From JBAVVD01 sp049697115 (lineage in GTDB: Bacteria > Acidobacteriota > Aminicenantia > Aminicenantales > UBA4085): a stretch of 10,365 nt of DNA. The translations under genes were made by a program, and so were the position numbers. The stretch is taken from NCBI GenBank assembly GCA_049697115.1, contig JBAVVD010000022.1, positions 1 to 10,365 on the forward strand, given 5' to 3'. Of this stretch, positions 4,997 through 10,365 are shown piece by piece; within the stretch, counting starts at the first letter, position 1, and each line of letters starts with the position of its first letter. Under the pieces are notes generated by a model that searched no databases, was not told where the DNA came from, and was given only the letters and a program-made list of their open reading frames with translations.

Positions 4997-5923
4997 TCAA
5001 TTAAAGGAAAGGTTTTTGGCCTTGCTGCGGGCGAGGCCCAGGAGCTTTTTCGCGGGGTAGGAAGCGTCGATCCGGACGTTCTCCCCATCGACCGCGATCT
5101 TGATACTCTGGGTGATGGCCTGGGCCTCGGCGTCGCCCAGTTGCAGGTTCGCCAAGGCGATCAGCCCCCGGATGGCCTGCTCGACGTCCTTGGCCACCTG
5201 GGCAGATTCGGTAGCGATCGAGACCTTGAGGTTGACGTTCTCCCCGCTTTCGGAGATCGACCCGCCCGCCTGCCGCATCTTGCTCAGGATGACGGGCTTG
5301 CCCTTCTCACCCACCATGCCGGAGATGCTGTTGACCGCGGCCGCGAATATGGCGTTGGGGGATTCCTTCATGACGCGGGCGAGAAACGGGAAGGCGGAGA
5401 CATCCTTTTTGTTCTTCTCCAGCGTGTCGAGCGCCGCTTTGATGGCCTCTTCACTCTCGGAAAGAAGGATCAGGTCGTCGGCGCCGAAGGCCCCGAATTC
5501 ATCCTCTTTCCAACTGTAAACGGTGTGCTTCCCGTAGGGGATCTCCGTGTGGGACCCCTCGGCCTTGATCAGGCCGAGAAGATGGGCCTTGTCGAATTTC
5601 CCCTTGAGGGCGACGACGGCGTCTTCATCCTTCTTGCCCCGGCCGAAGACCGTGATCCCCTTGAGGTCCTTCATCGGATCGATCTTGAGCTCGCCGAAGA
5701 ATCGGTCGGCTTTAACCTTCATGAAGCCGGGGCCACTCTCCTCCAGGAGCGCTTTGAACAACGTGCTGGAGGTCAGCCTCTGCATGTCGATGTGAAGAGC
5801 CCACTGGACGTCCGTGGGCACCGCGGACATCTGGGGGGACGCCGCTTTGTCCTCGGGGGCGCCGATCAGGCCGAGGACCAACACAAGGGCGAGGGCGATG
5901 AGAATGATGATGGCTTTTTTCAT
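4997..5923 (-). CDS. exported protein of unknown function
   Basis: 308 residues from the ATG at 5923. This start is chosen over the ATG at 5959 because AAAGGAG (about 5931-5937) precedes it at a normal distance and because MKKAIIILIALALVLVLG is then a proper signal peptide. No lipobox cysteine follows, so the protein is probably released to the periplasm or held by an uncleaved anchor. The mature part is mixed alpha/beta with repeated strand-helix units (TDVQWALHIDMQRLTSSTLF, DLKGITVFGRGKKDEDAVVA, IFAAAVNSISGMVGEKGKP). I see no catalytic motif and do not recognise the family with confidence. The sentence-like order (threshold strand, LHIDMQRL, FGRGKK, alternating helices) recalls large families of exported proteins without known function in Acidobacteriota and Planctomycetota. 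It is upstream of the sigma operon on the same strand but is separated from it by the hairpin at 4946-4986. Confidence 0.75.
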   Translation of the reverse strand: MKKAIIILIALALVLVLGLIGAPEDKAASPQMSAVPTDVQWALHIDMQRLTSSTLFKALLEESGPGFMKVKADRFFGELKIDPMKDLKGITVFGRGKKDEDAVVALKGKFDKAHLLGLIKAEGSHTEIPYGKHTVYSWKEDEFGAFGADDLILLSESEEAIKAALDTLEKNKKDVSAFPFLARVMKESPNAIFAAAVNSISGMVGEKGKPVILSKMRQAGGSISESGENVNLKVSIATESAQVAKDVEQAIRGLIALANLQLGDAEAQAITQSIKIAVDGENVRIDASYPAKKLLGLARSKAKNLSFN

Positions 5924-5958
5924 AGCGTTTCTCCTTTGACAGCCATTGACTTCACCCA

Positions 5959-5987
5959 TTTATACGCTTCGCCCGGGCAGATGTTAC
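5959..5987 (-). promoter_or_regulatory. candidate promoter of the exported-protein gene
   Basis: On the minus strand GTAACA (5987-5982) is followed after 17 bases by TATAAA (5964-5959). This gives a predicted transcript start about 30 bases before the ATG at 5923. Each hexamer deviates from the consensus at one or two positions. Confidence 0.35.
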
Positions 5988-6088
5988 ATCTCTTGCTACG
6001 AGATCTCGAGCAGATAAGGATGATCTGGAGCTCCTCAGGAGCCGGGTCGCCGGGATCGGGCACTTCGGCCCGGAGAACGACGGCTCTA

Positions 6089-6118
6089 TTGACATCGATT
6101 CAGCCCGGGTGATATGTT
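6089..6118 (+). promoter_or_regulatory. candidate promoter before the truncated DUF2177 gene
   Basis: TTGACA (6089-6094), an 18-base spacer and TATGTT (6113-6118) stand 47 bases before the ATG at 6165. The stretch TTGACATCGATTCA is identical to the one at 177-190. Upstream (5999-6072) lie several short GC-rich palindromes, including CGAGATCTCG (5999-6008), GCTCCT-C-AGGAGC (6030-6042) and CGGGC-ACTTCG-GCCCG (6057-6072), of unknown role. Confidence 0.35.
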
Positions 6119-6164
6119 CTGGGGCGCAACAAAGGGCCATTCTTTAAAAAGAAAGGAGAGAAAG

Positions 6165-6296
6165 ATGACCGCAAGACAAATGCTGATCATGTATCTCATT
6201 ACGCTGGCTGTCTTTTTTCTGATCGACATGATCTGGCTGGGTGTCGTGGCCAAGGGATTCTACCGGCGGCACCGTCGAGGTCAGGAATTCTTTTGA
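6165..6296 (+). pseudogene. truncated DUF2177-type membrane protein
   Basis: 43 codons from ATG 6165, with AAAGGAGAG (6152-6160) in front and a promoter-like sequence at 6089-6118. The sequence MTARQMLIMYLITLAVFFLI continues DMIWLGVVAKGFYRRH, which is the characteristic N-terminus of DUF2177 inner-membrane proteins (normally about 130 residues and four membrane segments). After FYRRH the expected continuation is missing. The frame ends with RRGQEFF and TGA, and no DUF2177 continuation is visible on either strand downstream. The break at about 6278 is therefore a deletion or an old insertion, and the gene is a 5' remnant. The following sequence is abruptly AT-rich, which marks a junction. DUF2177 function is unknown. 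Confidence 0.65.
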
Positions 6297-6297
6297 T

Positions 6298-6603
6298 CTA
6301 ACTATTCTTTTCTAAAATTTGATCCAGTCTTTTCATATCATATGAGTTGATTACCTTAAGCTCCTTTGTTGCTTTTCCATTTATTGCCGGGACGAATAAA
6401 AGTGGAAAAATGATATCACTCAAACAACAAGGATACCAAACGGCTAAGAATAAGAACACAAAGACACCAATGACTGTAATCAGATTTATTGTCTGACCTA
6501 TGGCCATGATGATATGAAATAAAGATGCCCAGGTGCTGATTAATACATGTCCGGAATGTGGAAATTTGGTCATGGGTCTCAAAAAAGCAATGGCAATACC
6601 CAA
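6298..6603 (-). CDS. uncertain AT-rich small membrane ORF, start unclear
   Basis: 101 codons if a TTG at 6603 is used; the frame is open to 6675 without any ATG upstream. The product has a long hydrophobic stretch (LFHIIMAIGQTINLITVIGV, then FVFLFLAVWYP) and a second short one (DIIFPLLFVPA) followed by a polar tail. The upstream in-frame residues (AWTFKKPWLTNAAAFLGIAI) read like a membrane protein N-terminus. An ATG at 6645-6647 in another frame reaches TAA within four codons, so a one-base frameshift near 6640 may have separated the true start from the body. I do not recognise a family. It is much more AT-rich than the flanking genes. Read it as a possible decayed gene rather than a confident one. 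Confidence 0.35.
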   Translation of the reverse strand: MGIAIAFLRPMTKFPHSGHVLISTWASLFHIIMAIGQTINLITVIGVFVFLFLAVWYPCCLSDIIFPLLFVPAINGKATKELKVINSYDMKRLDQILEKNS

Positions 6604-6788
6604 GAACGCCGCAGCATTTGTCAGCCAAGGTTTTTTAAACGTCCATGCCGTGTTTCGTTCTCCTGACCTTTCTTATAATCAAACTTCTCGCAGAGACTTT
6701 CCCGATCCCGAAGTAATTCAAAACTATTATCCCATCTACAACAAATTCTGCTACGCCCTCTCTTGATAAAGTCTTCGAATTCTCTTCC

Positions 6789-6812
6789 AAATAACAGGGG
6801 CACCTTCGCCTG
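6789..6812 (+). repeat. left end of IS91-like copy 3
   Basis: A direct copy of the 24 bases at 3211-3234 with one difference. The flanks on both sides differ, so the 24 bases are the conserved left terminus and not part of a larger duplication. Confidence 0.7.
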
Positions 6813-6869
6813 CTCGTTCCCGGTCGTTTCCATTCTCCCGCTCGATCGTCAACTCCGGTTGACGTTATT

Positions 6870-7678
6870 TTGATTGATTTCCCTGTCCGTACCGGCGCAC
6901 ATGGCGTTTTTCTAGAGAGACGCGGTCGTATTCGTGACTTTGGCCCGTTTCTTGAGGCCTTTCCCCTGCCATGGCAGGGAATTATCGCCCCCGTCATCCA
7001 GACGTTCGGGGACCGCATCAATTTTCACCCCCATCTCCATTTCTTGGTGACCGATGGCGGGGTGGATGCCGCTGGCGCCTTCCACAAGGTGAGCTCTTTG
7101 AATGACGACCGGATCGCGGAGATCTTCGCGCGGGAAGTGCTGGGATATCTTGTCCGCAAGGAGCTTCTCAGCCCGGAATGGGTCGAGCGGATCCTTTCCT
7201 GGCGGCATACGGGGTTCTCAGTCCACAGCCGAGTGCGGGCCAAGACCAAGAGCGAGACCGAGCGGGTAGGCAAGTATATGATTCGTCCGATTCTGGCACT
7301 GGAGAGGCTATCGTTCCTGGAGCCCGAGGGCAAAGTCGGCTATCGCTGCGGCCAGGACCGCGCCGAGCAGGAGATGATGGATTATTTGGAGTTCATCGCC
7401 CGCGTGACCTCGCATATCCCGGACAAAGGCCAGGTCACTGTCCGTTATTACGGCCTGTACGCCAACGCCCACCGGGGGAAGGTGCGGAAGGCGAGCGTCT
7501 CTCCTTTGGTTCTGCGGATGGCCGAGGACGATCTGAAGTCCGTCCCTTCCACGGCCTGGTTGATCGCATTATCAATCACCTCAAGCTGGCCTTTGTCGCA
7601 GACAAACCTCCCTCACCGCGGATTGCTTATCAGGAAGTCTTGATGGCCGCCGAGACTTCGGAGGAGAGATCCGGCTGA
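6870..7678 (+). pseudogene. IS91-like transposase, HUH core kept, two ends broken (copy 3)
   Basis: From about residue 38 of the open frame the sequence is a good IS91-family transposase: IIAPVIQTFGDRINFHPHLH places the HUH metal-binding histidines at about 7026-7040 (H53, H55, H57). ERVGKYMIRPILALERLSFL holds the single catalytic-type tyrosine (Y136); the second tyrosine of classic Y2 IS91 enzymes is not seen at the -4 position, where R stands. RYYGLYANAHRGKVRKASVS follows. At 7557-7561 (PSTAW) the frame breaks and the C-terminal tail continues in another frame as VDRIINHLKLAFVADKPP to TGA at 7678. The KVYEIDP...CPKCGG zinc ribbon that should lie between was deleted. The first 37 residues do not match the family, and the zinc-binding N-terminus is absent. 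The element is inactive. Confidence 0.85.
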
Positions 7679-7683
7679 TTTTC

Positions 7684-7707
7684 GGCGCTTTTGGCGCCTC
7701 GGATAAC
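7684..7707 (-). repeat. right end of copy 3 with subterminal hairpin
   Basis: The hairpin GGCGC-TTTTG-GCGCC (7684-7698) overlaps GGCGCCTCGGATAAC (7693-7707), the degraded counterpart of the copy 2 right end. The transcription signal at 7743 begins 36 bases further on. Confidence 0.45.
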
Positions 7708-7742
7708 TTTGCGGATATACCCTGCGCCCCCTAAGCTTGTCC

Positions 7743-7772
7743 TTGACATCTCTTTGAGCCGTGATTTATACT
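7743..7772 (+). promoter_or_regulatory. promoter of the kinase-regulator operon
   Basis: TTGACA (7743-7748), an 18-base spacer and TATACT (7767-7772) give eleven of twelve consensus bases. The predicted start of transcription is about 18 bases before the ATG at 7797. It lies 36 bases beyond the right end of the IS relic, so it may have been preserved or brought close by the old insertion. Confidence 0.6.
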
Positions 7773-7796
7773 TCCTCACGATGGCTGGAGGGGTAA

Positions 7797-9650
7797 ATGG
7801 GCACAAAGATGCTCACGCGGTCAGCTCAGCCGAAAATGAAATCAACTCGGCTTCAAAGAATCATAGATTTCGATAAAGCGCTGCTGTCTTTTTATCCCCG
7901 TCCTCTCAACACTTACATACTTCATCTCGATAAAAACTGCATCATCATTTATAAAAGTCCCTCCGTCGGGAAGTTCTTAGGGTATGGGCCGAAGGATCTG
8001 CTCGGCTGGCCGTTCCAGGAATTCGTCCATCCCGAAGAGAGGAATTCCCTGCGGAAGAAATTACACTCGATCGGTCGGAGCGCAGGAGGATTCCATTCAG
8101 AGCGATTCCGTTTTAAACACAAGGACGGGTCCTGGAGAATCCTGCAGTGCGTCTGCACGAATGCCCTTAACAATCGGTCTATTAAGGGAATTCTCGTGAA
8201 CGCCGTCGATATCACGGAATGGAAAAAAGCCCATCAGGGCGACATTTTCAAAGAAAGGGAGTTGGAATCTTCGATCAACGCCGTCGCCATCGCCGATTTA
8301 AACAACCATGTTGTGCATGTAAACGACTCGTTCCTGAGTCTGTGGGGCTATGAAAAAGAAGAAGACGTACTGGGCCGCCATGTCGTCGATTTCTGGGAAA
8401 ACAAGAAGAAAACGATCGGCAGCATAGAAAAATTGAATGAACGAGGCTCTTGGACTGGCGAGATGACCGCCAAGAGGAAAGACGGCTCGGTGTTTGAATG
8501 CTCCGTTTTCGGTCAGATCGTGAAAGACGGAAAGGAAAAGCCCTTTGGAAAGATGGCGTTTTTTTTAGATATTACGGAACTGAAAAAAGCCAAGGAGAGA
8601 CTGAAAAGGGAAGAAAAACGGTTCGAATCTCTGATCCTGAATTCATCGGATATCATTATGGTTCTGGATGCCCAGGGAAATGCGACATACATCAGTCCCT
8701 CCGTGAAAAGTATTTTAGGTTTCGCCCCTAAAGAGATGATAGGAAAAAACGCCTTCGACTACATGCACCCGAAAGACGTGAATTTCGTCTTTAAAAAATT
8801 CCAAAATGACCTGCCTAAGAGCGGAGTTCTGACCCCCGTAGAGTGTCGAATCAGATCTAAACTCGGCTCTTGGGTTAATTTTGAGGTCATCGCCAACAAT
8901 CTTTTTTCTAACCCTTATATCCAGGGGATGATCATCAACGCCCGCGATATCACAGCACGGAAAAAATTAGAAGAGCAATTGAAAAGTTCGAGAGACAAGC
9001 TGCGCGGACTGGCCCTTCGATTGCAGGCCCTCCGTGAGGAGGAACGGAAAGCCCTGGCCCGAGAGATCCATGATGAGCTGGGAGCAAACCTGACCGTGGC
9101 GAAAATCGACCTAGACTGGGCGATACGGAAGCTGGACACACCTCAGAAAGGGCATTTGGAAAAACTCCGCTCGATAGGAAAATCCTTGGATTGCTGTATT
9201 GACAATCTTCAGCGCATCGTATCGGAACTCCGCCCGCCCCTCCTGGAAGATGTCGGATTGATTCCCGCCATCAAGTCAGAGACGCAGGCATTCCAGAAAA
9301 GAACCGGCATCAAATGCCATGTATCCGCGGATCCCGTTTTAAAAGATTTGAAAAATTTCCCCAGGGACTACAAGGTAGCTCTCTTCCGGATCTTTCAGGA
9401 AGGGCTGACCAATATCGCTCTCCATGCGAAGGCGACGAAAACGGAAATCGCCCTAGCCAAGAAGAACGGATTCCTTATCCTGACGATTCAGGATAACGGA
9501 AAGGGAATCCAGAAGGAACAGATTTCATCATCGACATCCTTCGGCCTGATAGGCATGCGGGAACGTGTGGTGCCTTGGGGCGGCAATGTCGAAATCAAGC
9601 GAATCCCTCAGGATGGAACCAGGGTTACGATCCGCCTGCCGATGAGATAG
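7797..9650 (+). CDS. cytoplasmic triple-PAS sensor histidine kinase (HisKA_3, NarX/DegS type)
   Basis: 617 residues with no membrane segment, so probably a soluble sensor. Three PAS domains lie at about 25-142 (ending VNAVDITEWKK), 155-262 (FFLDITELKK) and 275-386 (INARDITARKK). Each DIT motif leads into a charged linker helix. A coiled coil (about 387-420, KLEEQLKSSRDKLRGLALRL) enters the HisKA_3 dimerisation domain with the phosphorylated histidine H425 in AREIHDELGANLT. The ATP-binding domain has the N box with N539 (FQEGLTNIALHA), G1 at 566-570 (DNGKG) and G2 at 582-590 (FGLIGMRER). It autophosphorylates on H425 and should pass the phosphate to the regulator encoded 10 bases downstream. 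The start follows GGAGG (7787-7791), 5 bases from the ATG. No cofactor-binding residues can be assigned to the PAS domains, so the signal is unknown. Confidence 0.95.
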   Translation: MGTKMLTRSAQPKMKSTRLQRIIDFDKALLSFYPRPLNTYILHLDKNCIIIYKSPSVGKFLGYGPKDLLGWPFQEFVHPEERNSLRKKLHSIGRSAGGFHSERFRFKHKDGSWRILQCVCTNALNNRSIKGILVNAVDITEWKKAHQGDIFKERELESSINAVAIADLNNHVVHVNDSFLSLWGYEKEEDVLGRHVVDFWENKKKTIGSIEKLNERGSWTGEMTAKRKDGSVFECSVFGQIVKDGKEKPFGKMAFFLDITELKKAKERLKREEKRFESLILNSSDIIMVLDAQGNATYISPSVKSILGFAPKEMIGKNAFDYMHPKDVNFVFKKFQNDLPKSGVLTPVECRIRSKLGSWVNFEVIANNLFSNPYIQGMIINARDITARKKLEEQLKSSRDKLRGLALRLQALREEERKALAREIHDELGANLTVAKIDLDWAIRKLDTPQKGHLEKLRSIGKSLDCCIDNLQRIVSELRPPLLEDVGLIPAIKSETQAFQKRTGIKCHVSADPVLKDLKNFPRDYKVALFRIFQEGLTNIALHAKATKTEIALAKKNGFLILTIQDNGKGIQKEQISSSTSFGLIGMRERVVPWGGNVEIKRIPQDGTRVTIRLPMR

Positions 9651-9660
9651 CCAAACACCG

Positions 9661-10311
9661 ATGAGAAAATTTCTGCTCGTGGAGGATCATGGCGTCGTTA
9701 AGGAATGCCTGAGATATACTCTCGTAGATTCCTTTCCCGAGTGCGCCTGCGACGAAGCCGCCGATGCCCAGGAAGCGATGAACAAGATATGGAAGAATGC
9801 TTATGACTTAGTCCTGCTCGATATCTCCCTGCCCGGGAGATCCGGTCTTGACGTATTGAAACAGATTAAGAAAGTCAAACCCGAGCTTGCCGTCCTCATT
9901 CTCACCATGTACGAGGAAAAGATGTTCGGCCTGCGGGCGCTCCGAGCGGGGGCGGCCGGCTATATGACGAAAAAAAATACGGTATCCGAGCTGAAGACCG
10001 CGATCGAGCAAATTCTCCAGGGCCGAAAATACATCAGTCCCTCCCTGGCGGAGCTTCTGATTTCGGAATTTGATGAGGCAGGCGAAAGACCGCCGCATGC
10101 GGAGCTCACCGACGATGAATTGCAAGTCCTCACCATGATCGCATCTGGGAGGAAAACAAAAGAAATCGCCGAAGACTTGGCCTTGAGCGTAAAGACCATC
10201 AACGCCACGCGGGGGCGCGTTCTTAAAAAGATGAAGATGAACAGGTCGTCACGAAACTCTAACTCATTATATATGAATAAGTTACAAGGGATGGGTTTTC
10301 ATTTTTCCTAA
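9661..10311 (+). CDS. NarL/FixJ-family response regulator
   Basis: 216 residues. The receiver domain (about 1-118) has the acidic pocket E8-D9, the phosphoacceptor D54 in VLLDISLPG, T82 and K104. A linker leads to a LuxR-type helix-turn-helix at about 148-195 (LTDDELQVLTMIASGRKTKE, then IAEDLALSVKTINATRGRVL), which contains the recognition helix VKTINATR. It is the partner of the kinase 10 bases upstream. The end is unusual: after KKMKMN the frame reads RSSRNSNSLYMNKLQGMGFH instead of the usual last helix (a pattern like ELTRYAIK). The next frame at 10241-10276 reads TGRHETLTHYI and stops, which resembles that helix much better, so a one-base indel near 10240 is likely. The predicted regulon is not visible here. 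Confidence 0.93.
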   Translation: MRKFLLVEDHGVVKECLRYTLVDSFPECACDEAADAQEAMNKIWKNAYDLVLLDISLPGRSGLDVLKQIKKVKPELAVLILTMYEEKMFGLRALRAGAAGYMTKKNTVSELKTAIEQILQGRKYISPSLAELLISEFDEAGERPPHAELTDDELQVLTMIASGRKTKEIAEDLALSVKTINATRGRVLKKMKMNRSSRNSNSLYMNKLQGMGFHFS

Positions 10312-10365
10312 CTTTCTTTAACTCATTTAATATCAATATAATACGTGGGCATTTTTGGTTCAAAA

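Larger units (their letters stand above)
6789..7707 (+). mobile_element. internally deleted IS91-like element (copy 3)
   Basis: About 920 bases from the left end shared with copy 2 (6789-6812) to a degraded right end. There GGCGCCTCGG (7693-7702) matches the GGCGCCTCTG of copy 2 at 9 of 10 positions. Just inside the right end GGCGC-TTTTG-GCGCC (7684-7698) forms a 5-bp hairpin, as expected near the terminus of IS91-type rolling-circle elements. The N-terminal third of the transposase is missing and the zinc ribbon is deleted. Boundaries are inferred from the comparison of the two copies. Confidence 0.6.

Noticed and set aside
5141..6112. 323-codon plus-strand ORF opposite the exported protein
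   Set aside because: It mirrors the exported-protein gene and extends over its promoter. Its composition (rich in G, D, L, R) and lack of a Shine-Dalgarno mark it as a shadow.
10337..10342. TATAAT near the right edge
   Set aside because: The bases 17-18 upstream do not form a -35, and the window ends before any gene could be seen.
1..10365. CRISPR array, tRNA, rRNA, riboswitch or phage attachment site
   Set aside because: No regularly spaced direct repeats, no cloverleaf or rRNA-like blocks, and no conserved riboswitch core were found by eye.

Overview
The window is a bacterial chromosomal segment with an accessory character. Core-type genes (a radical SAM enzyme, an ECF sigma/anti-sigma pair, a two-component pair) are interleaved with decayed insertion-sequence copies, a toxin-antitoxin module and AT-richer stretches. 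No rRNA, tRNA or CRISPR array is visible. Gene styles (HK/RR of the NarL type, zinc-finger anti-sigma factor, YgiQ-like enzyme, a GGGGACGG/CCGTCCCC hairpin repeat) suit a Gram-negative-type lineage such as Acidobacteriota/Aminicenantota or a deltaproteobacterial group. This is a guess from gene content, not a measured placement.

Layout. 1-83: the tail of a broken IS91-like transposase copy. 84-579: no gene; one candidate promoter and one structured inverted repeat. 580-2151 (minus): YgiQ-like radical SAM protein, preceded on the same strand by a 36-residue lysine-rich small ORF (2257-2367) with a perfect AGGAGG site. 2535-3087 (plus): RelBE/ParDE-type toxin-antitoxin pair with its own promoter and palindromic operator. 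3211-3590: a miniature, internally deleted derivative of the IS91-like element with both ends recognisable. 3723-4909 (minus): ECF sigma factor followed by a membrane zinc-finger anti-sigma factor. 4946-4986: a 15-bp perfect hairpin that probably ends the next gene and resembles dispersed REP-type repeats. 4997-5923 (minus): exported protein of unknown function. 6165-6296 (plus): truncated DUF2177-type membrane protein. 6298-6603 (minus): weakly supported AT-rich membrane ORF. 6789-7707: a second, differently deleted IS91-like relic. 7797-10311 (plus): triple-PAS, HisKA_3-type histidine kinase followed 10 bases later by a NarL-family response regulator.

How it fits together. The three transposase relics derive from one element family. 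Two share a 24-base left end (23/24 identical) and have right ends carrying the inverse of TAACAG(A/G)GGCGCC. Their internal deletions differ: one lost the middle and kept the zinc ribbon, the other lost the zinc ribbon and kept the HUH core. Neither can make a full transposase. The sigma/anti-sigma pair and the kinase/regulator pair are two independent signalling modules, and their targets are not evident inside the window. I see no convincing new defence or biosynthetic system. The most useful unlisted items are the small lysine-rich gene, the miniature IS derivative with its terminal signature, and the possible frameshift at the response regulator C-terminus.
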